DNA of 28,553 nucleotides from Dehalococcoidia bacterium (GTDB taxonomy: Bacteria > Chloroflexota > Dehalococcoidia > GIF9 > AB-539-J10), in the NCBI GenBank assembly GCA_004376695.1, contig SOJB01000105.1, positions 1 through 28,553 of the forward strand, written 5' to 3'. Both the position numbers and the translations under genes were made by a program. The notes below the pieces were generated by a model. It saw only the letters and a program-made list of their open reading frames with translations, made no database searches and had not been told where the DNA came from. Below, in pieces: positions 8,740 through 16,558 of the stretch (positions within the stretch are counted from its first letter, which is position 1; each line of letters opens with the position of its first letter).

Positions 8740-9024
8740 TCAATCGAAACTGAATGGCGGGTATTTGTCCGTTAGCAGACCATTGTATCCCATGACCCTT
8801 GTAGACCAGCGAAGGTAGCCACTGACAAAGTCGAATGCCCACCTGGGGTATCTCCCAGTGAACAGAATGGCCCACCATGAAATGAACACGACTACTCCCG
8901 CAGCAATACCGAGGAAGTACAAACATATCGAGTGAGGTATGACCATGAAGATCCTGAAAAAGGTAGTTAGCCGCGAAAGCCTTTCTGTGTATTCAACGCC
9001 TACGGTTACCGGATATTCTTTCAT
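8740..9024 (-). CDS. DUF4389 family small membrane protein
   Basis: This 94-residue protein opens YPVTVGVEYTERLSRLTTFFR, then has one long or two closely spaced membrane segments (about 24-55), then FTGRYPRWAFDFVSGYLRWSTR and a C-terminal LTDKYPPFSFD. That layout matches the DUF4389 family, whose function is not established. AGAAGGAG precedes ATG9024 at good distance. It lies between ispG and proS, 33 bases upstream of proS, and is likely co-transcribed. Its position among core genes gives no direct hint of function. Confidence 0.85.
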   Translation of the reverse strand: MKEYPVTVGVEYTERLSRLTTFFRIFMVIPHSICLYFLGIAAGVVVFISWWAILFTGRYPRWAFDFVSGYLRWSTRVMGYNGLLTDKYPPFSFD

Positions 9025-9096
9025 CTCGTTTTCTCCTTCTATAGTCTGTTTAGAACGACCGTGAAGTGGGCCACTGTTTGTGCCCCATCTGAGAAC

Positions 9097-10143
9097 TCAG
9101 TCAATCTCTGTCACCTCTGCCATCAGGGCCTCCAAGAAATCCTTTTCGTCTACAGTACGGATGATTCTTCCCTGCCTAAATATAGCACCTTTGCCCTTGC
9201 CGCAGGCAATGCCCACATCGGCGTCTCTGGCTTCGCCGGGACCATTAACCACGCAGCCCATGACGGCCACTTTGACAGGCTTGCTTATCTCCTCCAGGCG
9301 TTTGCTTACGGCTTCAGCGAGTCCGATGATATCAACTTCGGCCCGGCCGCAGGAAGGGCAACTCACCATGGTTGGACCTCGCTCACGGAGGCCCAGGCTC
9401 TTCAGGATTTCGTAGGCAACGAATACCTCCTCACAGGGATGGGCGCTGAGGGAAATGCGTATGGTATCCCCAATCCCCTGATAGAGGAGTATGCCAATGC
9501 CTACGGCGCTCCGTATCGCCCCGGCCCTGGGAAGCCCGGCCTCGGTGATGCCCAGGTGCAGAGGATAGGGTATCCTGTCGGCGATCACTTCATAAGCTTG
9601 AATGGTAGAAGGAACATCAAAGGCTTTGAGGGAGACTTTGATCAGATTGAAATCCAAACCTTCCATAAGCTTTATCTGCTCCAATGCCATGTTGACCATG
9701 CGCTCAACCGGTGGAGCATCAGGCTGAAAACTGGCAGGCAGACTGCCGGCATTCACCCCGATACGGATGGGCACCTCCCTTTCCTTGGCAGCAGCTACCA
9801 CCCTGGAGACCTGTTCCTCGTCGCCTATGTTGCCGGGATTGAGGCGGAGCCCATCGACACCCGATTGTAGCGCAGCCAAAGCCAGGCGATAGTCGAAATG
9901 TATGTCAGCAATCAGAGGTAAGGACACACTCCTCTTTATGGCTGCCAGGCTTTCCGTCGCTTCCCTGTCGGGGACCGCCACCCGCACTACCTCACAGCCG
10001 CAGTCTTCCAGCTGCTCAATCTGGGCTATGGTGGCAGGAACATCCCGGGTGTCGGTCTTGGTCATGGACTGCACTGCGATGGGAGCATCGCCACCGATCC
10101 ATATTTTGCCGACCCTTACAGGGACTGAGGTTCGACGCGTCAT
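9097..10143 (-). CDS. ispG: 4-hydroxy-3-methylbut-2-enyl diphosphate synthase (flavodoxin)
   Basis: IspG (GcpE) converts MEcPP to HMBPP, the sixth step of the non-mevalonate (MEP) isoprenoid pathway, using a [4Fe-4S] cluster. The 348-residue protein starts with a TIM-barrel domain (QSMTKTDTRD, DIHFDYRLAL, LRLNPGNIG). The cluster ligands are visible as C262 and C265 (CPSC), C297 and E304 (CVVNGPGE). The spacing of 3, 32 and 7 residues equals that of the E. coli enzyme. The start overlaps the rseP stop in an ATGA, so translation is coupled. IspG needs a reduced electron donor; the flavodoxin-like protein at 20337-20834 could be one, but this is only a guess. Confidence 0.97.
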   Translation of the reverse strand: MTRRTSVPVRVGKIWIGGDAPIAVQSMTKTDTRDVPATIAQIEQLEDCGCEVVRVAVPDREATESLAAIKRSVSLPLIADIHFDYRLALAALQSGVDGLRLNPGNIGDEEQVSRVVAAAKEREVPIRIGVNAGSLPASFQPDAPPVERMVNMALEQIKLMEGLDFNLIKVSLKAFDVPSTIQAYEVIADRIPYPLHLGITEAGLPRAGAIRSAVGIGILLYQGIGDTIRISLSAHPCEEVFVAYEILKSLGLRERGPTMVSCPSCGRAEVDIIGLAEAVSKRLEEISKPVKVAVMGCVVNGPGEARDADVGIACGKGKGAIFRQGRIIRTVDEKDFLEALMAEVTEID

Positions 10144-11450
10144 AATCCAAAACCTCTGCCGCCGACCAGACGTAGAATGTCGCTAAGGGTCACCAAAACC
10201 ACAAGTGCAATCAGAAAAGCAGTGCCGATGGTGTAGGCTAAGCGCACTGCCCGGCGGGAAAGACGTTTCCCACGCCTGACTCCTTCGATAAGTGCCACCA
10301 GCATGCCTCCTCCATCCAAGGGTGGGATTGGGAGTAGATTGAATATGCCGATGCCCAGGCTAATTATACCGGCCATATATAGTATGGTGCTGAAGCCAAA
10401 GGAGTGCACTGCCTCCACCGTCAACTGAGCGGCGCCTATCGGTCCCACCAGCGCCGTATCGGGAGACTCTCTAATCAGAGGGATAGCCTCTATTATCAGT
10501 GCTGGCATATGGATGATATAGCTTGCTCCGAGATAAGCGGCCCTCCACACGGGAAGTCGGTCCTGTTCGATATCGGCCCCAGGTACCCATCGCAGCTCTA
10601 CACCGGGCAGGGTCCCGTTGTTGGTATTGGCGAGGGAGGTTGATATCACCTTCCCGCCCCGGAGCAAGACCAACTCCATTTCTTCGCCTCTCTCGACAGA
10701 AGCCAGTGCATCGGATATGCTCTCATTATTGTATACAGCCCATCTATTGATGCTTATTATGGTATCCCCGGGTCTCATGTCGGCTTCAAAAGCGGGCGAG
10801 CCTTCCTCCACTTGAGTAACCATATTCCAGCAAAGCACAACCCCGATTATTCGTCGCTGTAATTCCGGGTCGAATGTCGGCCTCAACCTCGTCTCCATTT
10901 CCTGCCCATCCCTTTGCAGAAGAAGGGTTGTATCTGCCCCTTCTTCGACTGCATTCACTATATCCCGTATATCTTCCCACCTATGAACAGGTTGTCCCTC
11001 TATCTTGCGGATTATATCCCCGGCCTGTATGCCCGCTTCTTCGGCAGGCGAATTCTCTCCCACGGAGTGCACCATGAGTCCATCGCCGGCAACCGTGCTG
11101 ACCGGTAGCGATAGGAAGGCACTGAGGAGCACAAAGGCCAGAAGGATATTGACCAGCGGACCGGCGACATAGATTCCCAACCTGGTCCATGGACCTTTGC
11201 CGGCCAAGCTTCTCGGTACTGTGGGGTCATCTTCCCCGGCAGCCTTGACAAAGGCTCCGAACGGTATGGCATTGACGGAGTAGATGGTCTCGCCTCGCTT
11301 GATGCCAAACAGCCGCGGGGGAAGCCCTATGCCGAATTCTTCCACCTTAACGCCTGTGCGCCGGGCAGCGATGAAGTGCCCCAATTCGTGAAGACAGATA
11401 GCCACGAAGAGGGCCGCGATGAAAGCAACGATGACGATAGCAATACTCAT
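10140..11450 (-). CDS. rseP: RIP metalloprotease RseP (site-2 protease family, M50)
   Basis: This is an inner-membrane zinc protease that cuts transmembrane segments of anti-sigma factors or signal-peptide remnants. The zinc motif HELGH is at residues 21-25 in the first membrane helix, and the third ligand is in PLDGGGM at about D379 in a C-terminal helix. Between them are two periplasmic PDZ domains (about 115-190 and 200-280). Length is 436 residues, normal for the two-PDZ form. GGGAG precedes the start. It begins 3 bases after the dxr stop and overlaps ispG by 4 bases, so it belongs to the same operon. The substrate cannot be told from the sequence. Confidence 0.95.
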   Translation of the reverse strand: MSIAIVIVAFIAALFVAICLHELGHFIAARRTGVKVEEFGIGLPPRLFGIKRGETIYSVNAIPFGAFVKAAGEDDPTVPRSLAGKGPWTRLGIYVAGPLVNILLAFVLLSAFLSLPVSTVAGDGLMVHSVGENSPAEEAGIQAGDIIRKIEGQPVHRWEDIRDIVNAVEEGADTTLLLQRDGQEMETRLRPTFDPELQRRIIGVVLCWNMVTQVEEGSPAFEADMRPGDTIISINRWAVYNNESISDALASVERGEEMELVLLRGGKVISTSLANTNNGTLPGVELRWVPGADIEQDRLPVWRAAYLGASYIIHMPALIIEAIPLIRESPDTALVGPIGAAQLTVEAVHSFGFSTILYMAGIISLGIGIFNLLPIPPLDGGGMLVALIEGVRRGKRLSRRAVRLAYTIGTAFLIALVVLVTLSDILRLVGGRGFGL

Positions 11451-11453
11451 CGC

Positions 11454-12623
11454 CTATCTCCCTCTCCCGAGGTCACTCGGTTGCTCAGCCTCCTCCGGAT
11501 GACCAGGCGAAGAGCGCATGGCGCACTCCCTCGCCCATGTGTCAGCAGCCATTATTTCCTCCAGGGACGGTCGAGCGGTGTTTCGATGTCGCTCAAGTGT
11601 TTCTTGCACAATCCTGGCTATACCGGTGAAACTGATCCTATGACTTAGGAAAAGCTCCACAGCTACTTCGTCCGCAGCGCACAGCACTGCCGGATAAGTA
11701 CCTCCTGATTTGCCCGCATCCACTGCCGATTTAAGACAGGGGAATCTACCATAGTCCACGGGCTCGAAGTTCAGAGCCTGGATTTTGCTCCAATCGAGGC
11801 GGGGCAGTTCTGAGTTGGGCCACCTCCGGGGATACGAAAGGGCATATTGGATGGGCAACCTCATGTCAGGCGAGCCAAGCTGGGCTTTCAAGGAACCGTC
11901 CACAAACTCCACCATGGAATGAACGATGGACTGGGGATGGATCAGTATTCCAATACTATCAAAGGTGAAAGAGAAAAGCCAATGAGCCTCGATGACCTCT
12001 AACCCCTTGTTCATAAGCGTTGCTGAATCTACGGTCACCTTCCTTCCCATTTTCCATACCGGATGACGAAGAGCCTGCTCGGGAGTGACCTCAGCTAACT
12101 GTGATTGTGAATAACGGTAGAAAGGCCCGCCAGAGGCAGTCAGCAGAAGCCGTTGCGCCTTATCCTCCTCTCCCTGCAAGCATTGCCAGACAGCGCTGTG
12201 CTCACTGTCAATAGGCAGGATTCGAACTCCATGGCAGCTGGCTTCTCGAACAACGATCTCGCCGGCCATCACCAATACCTCTTTGCTAGCCAGGGCGACG
12301 GTTTTGCCTGCCTTTATGGCTGCCAGAGTTGGGCTTAGCCCTGCCTTACCTGAAGTGGCCACAATCACGAAATCGACTTCAGGATGGCTAGCTATTTCTT
12401 CCATAGACAAGAACTCGCCCCTGTAATCGATGTCGGGCTTGGCCGACGAACAGAACGCTTTGGGCCGGAACTCCCTGATCTGCCTTTCCAGAAGCTTAAG
12501 ATTCTTGTCTCCTGCCAGAGCCACCACCTGTAGCTGATCAGGCAAGGCACGGATGATATCCAGAGCCTGTTGTCCTATGGAGCCTGTTGAGCCCAGGATA
12601 GCTATTCTCTTCATGCCATCCAT
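11454..12623 (-). CDS. dxr: 1-deoxy-D-xylulose 5-phosphate reductoisomerase
   Basis: Dxr makes MEP from DXP with NADPH, the committed step of the MEP pathway completed in part by ispG nearby. Residues visible include the nucleotide-binding loop GSTGSIG (11-17), SKE (113-115; many homologues have NKE), the metal-binding DSEH (139-142), SGGPF, and MNKGLE (204-209). Length is 389 residues, normal. The first ATG (12621-12623) and another at codon 4 both fit, as neither has a clear ribosome-binding site. The start overlaps the end of cdsA by 13 bases. The last 20 residues are a hydrophilic tail without family conservation that I recognise. Confidence 0.97.
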   Translation of the reverse strand: MDGMKRIAILGSTGSIGQQALDIIRALPDQLQVVALAGDKNLKLLERQIREFRPKAFCSSAKPDIDYRGEFLSMEEIASHPEVDFVIVATSGKAGLSPTLAAIKAGKTVALASKEVLVMAGEIVVREASCHGVRILPIDSEHSAVWQCLQGEEDKAQRLLLTASGGPFYRYSQSQLAEVTPEQALRHPVWKMGRKVTVDSATLMNKGLEVIEAHWLFSFTFDSIGILIHPQSIVHSMVEFVDGSLKAQLGSPDMRLPIQYALSYPRRWPNSELPRLDWSKIQALNFEPVDYGRFPCLKSAVDAGKSGGTYPAVLCAADEVAVELFLSHRISFTGIARIVQETLERHRNTARPSLEEIMAADTWARECAMRSSPGHPEEAEQPSDLGRGR

Positions 12624-13420
12624 ACTACGTAGTAGTATACCACTGCCCCGACAAAGATGATGCTATCGAAGCGGTCAAGGACACCACCGTGTCCCGGTAG
12701 GAGATTGCCTGATTCCTTCACTCGCATACTGCGCTTGAGTAGAGATTCGACCAGATCGCCGAGTTGAGCGAAGAGGCTGACAAGGAAGCCAAGGGCGATG
12801 ATGTGCCAGTATCGGAAAGCGAAAGGGGAAATCAGATCGAGGACTATCGCTATTACAATGGCGCCCAGAACGGAGCATATCAAGCCCCCCATCGCCCCTT
12901 CCCAAGTCTTGGCTGGGCTTATGGCCGGGGCCAGCTTGTGTCTCCCTCCTGCTCTTCCAATAAAAAAGGCGCCAGTATCGTTGGCAAATATAGTGAGCAT
13001 GGCCAGGTAAACCCAATTCCGTCCATCCTCCAGACCGCGCAAATTCAGCCAGTAGCTGAGCATCCAACCTACATAGAGGGCACCCACTATTGTCCATGCC
13101 CAGTTGCCAAATGCCCTTTCTCTTGATGGGCGGCGTAATAGCCAAATCAGGGAAATCAGCATGGTGGCGGTAATAACCAAGGGCAGAGCATCGAAACTCC
13201 TGTGATGATAATGAGGGCTCAAGACGAGCGCCAGTGCCCATAGCAGACCCAGGTAAAGCAGAGGCTCTCTCCTGTCGAGGTCGGCCATGCGGTAGAACTC
13301 GTACGTGCCGGCCAATGCCGCTGCGGCTATGAGGAGACTGAACCAGGGATCACCAAACCATATGGCAAGTATGACGAGGGGCACGCCCACAACGGCGGTA
13401 ATGACTCTGTGCTTCAGCAT
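12611..13420 (-). CDS. cdsA: Phosphatidate cytidylyltransferase
   Basis: CdsA makes CDP-diacylglycerol from phosphatidic acid and CTP in the cytoplasmic membrane, the entry to phospholipid synthesis. The 269-residue protein has about eight hydrophobic segments and the C-terminal CDP-transferase signature: SPAKTWEGAMGG, AQLGDLVESLLKR, and LPGHGGVLDRFDS. The opening MLKHRVITAVVGVPLVILAIW is typical, which supports ATG13420. uppS usually lies just upstream in this cluster but is absent here. An extended -10-like element sits only 6 nt before the start codon. Confidence 0.96.
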   Translation of the reverse strand: MLKHRVITAVVGVPLVILAIWFGDPWFSLLIAAAALAGTYEFYRMADLDRREPLLYLGLLWALALVLSPHYHHRSFDALPLVITATMLISLIWLLRRPSRERAFGNWAWTIVGALYVGWMLSYWLNLRGLEDGRNWVYLAMLTIFANDTGAFFIGRAGGRHKLAPAISPAKTWEGAMGGLICSVLGAIVIAIVLDLISPFAFRYWHIIALGFLVSLFAQLGDLVESLLKRSMRVKESGNLLPGHGGVLDRFDSIIFVGAVVYYYVVWMA

Positions 13421-13426
13421 TGCTCC

Positions 13427-13435
13427 ATTGTAACA
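13427..13435 (-). promoter_or_regulatory. Extended -10 element just ahead of cdsA
   Basis: On the minus strand the sequence reads TGTTACAAT (extended -10, TG-n-TACAAT), ending 6 nt before the cdsA ATG. Transcription would begin at or next to the start codon and give a leaderless mRNA. No convincing -35 is present at 17 nt. The 138-nt gap to the upstream gene is consistent with a separate promoter for cdsA-dxr-rseP-ispG. Confidence 0.35.
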
Positions 13436-13558
13436 GCTTCTGAGAGGCTGCGGACTGGCAAGGTCTGTGATATTCCGTCAGTGGTTGCCACGAGATGACA
13501 ATGCCGCGACCGGAGAAGGACCACGCGCGAGAACACTGGCAGTGACGATCAGCATATT

Positions 13559-14005
13559 CTAGATACCGGCGGTTGATCCACCAGGTACTTCCCTGAAGAC
13601 TTCCCTAGCCGCAAGCCCGATGGCGATAGCAAACACTGCAAGCATGATTATTGCTAATGTCCAGGGGAAACCTCCAACGGGCCTGGTAATCGCCACCATC
13701 GGTCCGTTTACAATCCCCATCCCAATCAGCGTAGTCCACCAGGCCCACCTTTCAGCTTTTCTCAAACCGTAATAGATGATAGCTATCAGCAATACCCCCA
13801 CGCTAATAAAGAGCGTCCCGGCAAGTCTGATGAAACCTGTTGCCAGGGCTGCCAAGCTGGGATTGTCGCCGATAGCCTCCATGGCCGCATCACCGATGAA
13901 CTCTATGTGGTACGGCATCAGTGTTCCTCTGCCCACATAAACAATGCCGATGACGAGTGAAGATAGTGCCACAATAATAAGGATTATCGAAGCCGCTTTT
14001 AGCAT
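13559..14005 (-). CDS. Unrecognised four-helix membrane protein
   Basis: I do not recognise this family. From ATG14005 it has 148 residues and four likely membrane segments: about 3-24, 57-80, 88-108 and 112-132. Between the first and second is an extracytoplasmic-type loop with LMPYHIEFIG. RKAERWAWWTTLIG before the third helix is a positive, aromatic turn. An AGGAGG ribosome-binding site (14012-14017) is 6 nt from ATG14005, which is better than TTG14011. A TATAAT (14021-14026, minus strand) lies just upstream, so it may have its own promoter. It stands between frr and cdsA, where uppS often is found, but shows no similarity to UppS. Confidence 0.8.
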   Translation of the reverse strand: MLKAASIILIIVALSSLVIGIVYVGRGTLMPYHIEFIGDAAMEAIGDNPSLAALATGFIRLAGTLFISVGVLLIAIIYYGLRKAERWAWWTTLIGMGIVNGPMVAITRPVGGFPWTLAIIMLAVFAIAIGLAAREVFREVPGGSTAGI

Positions 14006-14020
14006 GGTCAACCTCCTAGT

Positions 14021-14026
14021 ATTATA
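14021..14026 (-). promoter_or_regulatory. -10 element ahead of the four-helix membrane protein
   Basis: A perfect TATAAT on the minus strand lies 15 nt before ATG14005, followed by ACTAGGAGG. The expected -35 position (14044-14049) reads GGAATT, a poor match. If used, it gives a very short leader that still contains the ribosome-binding site. Confidence 0.35.
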
Positions 14027-14171
14027 TGTTTGGAAGAGCGTTCAATTCCTTGACAGAAATGGATGCCCTGCGGTGATTGTCGTTTCTGGGTTAAGGTGGA
14101 GTAGCTCTGCTTCCTCCTTGCCGTGTTTCTGGCAGTTAGCGCGGACTGCTTCGTCGGAATGATGAAGGGCG

Positions 14172-14729
14172 CTATATTTCCCGTATCTCCCGTTCCTTGA
14201 TTTCTCCTAGCTCGTTTACCCTCTCCACAAAAGCCTCTGTAAGCTGGTCGATTTTCTTAATGTTATTCTTCAGTTCGTCCTGCGATATTTGCTTGTCTTT
14301 CTCCATCTCTCTCAGTTTCTCGATGCCGTCTCTCCTTATGTTGCGCACGGCAATCCGTCGCTCCTCCACCCTCTTGGACACTAGCTTGACTAACTCGTTA
14401 CGCCGTTCCTCACTGAGAGGTGGGATAACCACCCGAATGAGATTGCCATCATTTGCAGGGTTGAGACCGATGTTGGCTGCGAGAATAGCTCTCTCAATGC
14501 CACGTAACGATGTACGGTCCCAGGGTTGAATAACGATCAGATTCGCCTCAGGAGTGGACATAGTACCGAGTTGACTGAGAGGGACGGGTGAGCCATGATA
14601 GTCAACAACGATGTTGTCAAGCAAAGCTGGAGTAGCACGTCCGGCCCGGATGGTAGCTAGCTCTCTAGCTAACCCATCCATGGTCTTCTGCATCCTGTCG
14701 TTCAGTTCGGCGATTAACTCATCGGCCAT
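14172..14729 (-). CDS. frr: Ribosome recycling factor
   Basis: RRF works with EF-G to split post-termination ribosomes. The 185-residue protein shows the family core: LATIRAGRATPALLD, NLIVIQPWDRTSLRGIERAI, and RVVIPPLSEERRNELVK, then a charged C-terminal helix. Length is normal. It starts 3 nt after the tsf stop codon. In most bacteria pyrH (UMP kinase) separates tsf and frr; here they are directly adjacent. Confidence 0.97.
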   Translation of the reverse strand: MADELIAELNDRMQKTMDGLARELATIRAGRATPALLDNIVVDYHGSPVPLSQLGTMSTPEANLIVIQPWDRTSLRGIERAILAANIGLNPANDGNLIRVVIPPLSEERRNELVKLVSKRVEERRIAVRNIRRDGIEKLREMEKDKQISQDELKNNIKKIDQLTEAFVERVNELGEIKEREIREI

Positions 14730-14732
14730 AGC

Positions 14733-15242
14733 TCAGCGATCAACACCAAGCTCGAACCTGGCAAATCTGCGTACCTTTATATTCTCACCTACCTTGGCAA
14801 TGGTTTCGGTAACAACGTCCCTCACGGTCCTGTCAGGATCCTTGATGAAGGGCTGGCTGAGAAGACAAACTGCCTGTGGGTTCGTGTCTGTTTCAAGTGG
14901 CATCTCCTCATCAGTGATAAACTGCGGGCACGTAGCAGCTACTTGCATAGCCAGGTTGCGAGCCAGTTCCTTGAACTCATCGGTGTGGGCCACGAAATCG
15001 GTTTCGCAGTTCAACTCCACTAATGCGCCAATGTTCCTGGTATGATGAATATAGGCTTCGATTATGCCCTGGGATGCAACTGCATCCTTCCTCTTCTCAG
15101 CAGTTGCCACCCCGCGCCGTTTCAAGAACTCGACTGCCTTCTCAATATCACCGCTTACCTCCAATAGAGCCTGATTGCAGTCAAGCACACCGGCATTAGT
15201 TCTGTCTCTTAACTCCTTTACTGATTGAATTGACGCTTTCAT
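14733..15242 (-). CDS. tsf: Elongation factor Ts, short form
   Basis: EF-Ts exchanges GDP for GTP on EF-Tu, which is encoded at 16754-17956. At 169 residues it is far shorter than the E. coli protein (about 280). It keeps the N-terminal UBA-like domain (SVKELRDRTNAGVLDCNQAL), the NCETDFV core that inserts into EF-Tu, and one core subdomain with a short C-terminal tail. The second core subdomain and coiled coil are missing. Short EF-Ts proteins are known in several phyla, so it is probably functional and not truncated. Its start overlaps the rpsB stop in an ATGA (15239-15242). Confidence 0.96.
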   Translation of the reverse strand: MKASIQSVKELRDRTNAGVLDCNQALLEVSGDIEKAVEFLKRRGVATAEKRKDAVASQGIIEAYIHHTRNIGALVELNCETDFVAHTDEFKELARNLAMQVAATCPQFITDEEMPLETDTNPQAVCLLSQPFIKDPDRTVRDVVTETIAKVGENIKVRRFARFELGVDR

Positions 15243-16066
15243 GTGGACGTGATCTCTCCTTCTTGTTTCTCTGGTTCAGCTGGCTCATCCGGCTCAAAGG
15301 TATAAGAACCCAGAGTGTCAATGCCCTCTTCTCGTTCTTCTTCAGTTGCCAGTTTGGCAACTCCCGTCTCTCCGGAAGACGCCTCAGCCTTTCCTTCGAT
15401 TATAGCGTCAGCTATCTTGCTGCAAATCAGTCTAATGGCTTTGACAGCGTCGTCATTGGCGGGAATAGGATGGTCGATACCGTCGGGATTGCAGTTAGTA
15501 TCCACAATAGCGATTACCGGTATGCCCAGCTTCAGTGCTTCAGTGAGGGCAATCTTATCCTTAATGGGATCAGCAATGAAGAGGGCGCTGGGAAGGGCAG
15601 TCATCTCCTTAAATCCGCCCATTTGGGTGTTCAGGTGGAAGATCTCTTTTTCTATCTTCACCCGTTCTTTTTTTGGCAGGACGTCGAGTTCCCCTTTGTC
15701 CCTTTGATTTTCCAAAGTAACCAAGTGATTGAGCCGAGCCTGTATCACGGCGAAGTTGGTTAACATACCGCCTAGCCACCTCTGATTGACATAGCTCATA
15801 CCGCACCGTGCGGCCTCCTCTTCTATGGTCTGCTGAGCCTGTTTCTTAGTGCCGACAAGGAGAATGCTTTGCCCTCGAGCTACCAGGTCTTGAGCAAAAG
15901 CGCAGGCCCTTTCTAACATCGTGACTGTCTGCTCCAAATCGATGATGTGAATGCTATTGCGCTGGGTGAAGATGTATTTCTTTGCCTTGGGATTCCAGTA
16001 ACTGGTGTGATGACCAAAGTGAGCACCCGCTTCCAGCAGTTGTTTCAATAAGACGCTATTTGTCAT
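15239..16066 (-). CDS. rpsB: 30S ribosomal protein uS2
   Basis: uS2 is a late-binding small-subunit protein. The 275-residue product begins with LLEAGAHFGHHTSYWNPKAKKYIF and carries LLVGTKKQAQ, RWLGGMLTNF, LFIADPIKDKIALTEA and the DTNCNPDGIDHPIPANDDA block, all characteristic. The C-terminal 40 residues are acidic and low in conservation. It heads the minus-strand cluster and is divergent from the tRNA-tuf operon. The upstream region 16067-16448 has no clear consensus promoter facing this gene. Confidence 0.97.
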   Translation of the reverse strand: MTNSVLLKQLLEAGAHFGHHTSYWNPKAKKYIFTQRNSIHIIDLEQTVTMLERACAFAQDLVARGQSILLVGTKKQAQQTIEEEAARCGMSYVNQRWLGGMLTNFAVIQARLNHLVTLENQRDKGELDVLPKKERVKIEKEIFHLNTQMGGFKEMTALPSALFIADPIKDKIALTEALKLGIPVIAIVDTNCNPDGIDHPIPANDDAVKAIRLICSKIADAIIEGKAEASSGETGVAKLATEEEREEGIDTLGSYTFEPDEPAEPEKQEGEITST

Positions 16067-16080
16067 AGTTACAGTCTCAG

Positions 16081-16109
16081 CTGACGTTGACCAACAAAAC
16101 TGGTATAAT
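16081..16109 (+). promoter_or_regulatory. Candidate plus-strand promoter with extended -10
   Basis: TGGTATAAT (16101-16109) is a perfect extended -10. At 17 nt upstream, CTGACG (16081-16086) matches four of six -35 bases. No gene starts soon downstream; the first plus-strand gene is the tRNA at 16449, which has a better promoter of its own. A terminator-like hairpin follows at 16147-16174. Confidence 0.4.
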
Positions 16110-16146
16110 GTAACATGATTGACCTAGGTAATGCAACAAGCAATGC

Positions 16147-16174
16147 AAAAGCGGTTAGTCAACGGTCCGCTTTT
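16147..16174. terminator. Terminator-like inverted repeat, A- and T-flanked
   Basis: AAAAGCGG (16147-16154) and CCGCTTTT (16167-16174) are perfect complements around a 12-nt loop. The T4 at the end of the stem on both strands makes it look like a short bidirectional intrinsic terminator. It lies between rpsB and the tRNA operon, where no transcript end is expected on gene order alone. Confidence 0.4.
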
Positions 16175-16194
16175 CACGGTGTGTTCTTCGCTTC

Positions 16195-16355
16195 CTGTCA
16201 TGCTGAGCCCCAGACCAAGGATCACACCTCTGATGGCAAGCCTTGCGAAGGGCAGGAGTCTCGCTCAGAGCAGGCTCTGGGGATAATGCATAGCTCAGGA
16301 CGGTGTCGCAGAATCCCGTGCCGACGGAGCTTATCCGGGCTCCTCAGAATGACAG
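16195..16355. repeat. MITE-like interspersed repeat (about 161 bp)
   Basis: The left end reads CTGTCATGCTGAG and the right end CTCAGAATGACAG, so the termini are inverted repeats with one mismatch in the 13 bases. The inside is GC-rich and has no coding character. Short elements ending in 'TGTCATTCTGAG' are common dispersed repeats in environmental bacterial genomes. No second full copy occurs in this window. Confidence 0.6.
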
Positions 16356-16392
16356 TAACAGATGCTCTCGATTGCCCGGAGCGGCCTTTCGG

Positions 16393-16421
16393 TTGACATG
16401 GAGTGTGCTCTTATCTATACT
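16393..16421 (+). promoter_or_regulatory. Promoter of the tRNA-tuf operon
   Basis: A perfect -35 TTGACA (16393-16398) and a near-perfect -10 TATACT (16416-16421) are separated by 17 nt. Transcription would start near 16428, about 20 nt before the first tRNA. This is a strong housekeeping promoter and probably drives the tRNAs, tuf and downstream genes. Confidence 0.75.
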
Positions 16422-16448
16422 ATTGAGCCGAAAAACTGGGTGAATGCT

Positions 16449-16521
16449 GCCCGAGTAGCGCAATGGTAGAGCAACCGACTTGTAATCGGTAGGTTGGTGG
16501 GTTCGAATCCCCTCTCGGGCT
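16449..16521 (+). tRNA. tRNA-Thr(TGT)
   Basis: The acceptor arms GCCCGAG (16449-16455) and CTCGGGC (16514-16520) pair perfectly. The anticodon stem ACCGA/TCGGT encloses the loop CTTGTAA with anticodon TGT, which reads ACA. The T-loop is TTCGAAT. One T-stem pair is mismatched. The 3' CCA is not encoded. It is the first of three tRNAs in the tuf operon. Confidence 0.95.
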
Positions 16522-16558
16522 AGGTTTTTTGGAATGCTTTATGATAAGCTTATGTCAG

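Noticed and set aside
9061..9870. Open frame of 269 codons opposite ispG
   Set aside because: It is a long antisense frame; the minus-strand ispG in the same bases is unmistakable.
14050..14165. Possible degenerate copy of a dispersed repeat (GCTTCGTCGGAATGA)
   Set aside because: The likeness to common genome repeats is short and no inverted ends could be found.
16115..16396. Open frame of 93 codons on the plus strand
   Set aside because: It lies mostly across the MITE-like repeat and the inverted repeat, has no ribosome-binding site, and its translation has no protein-like pattern.
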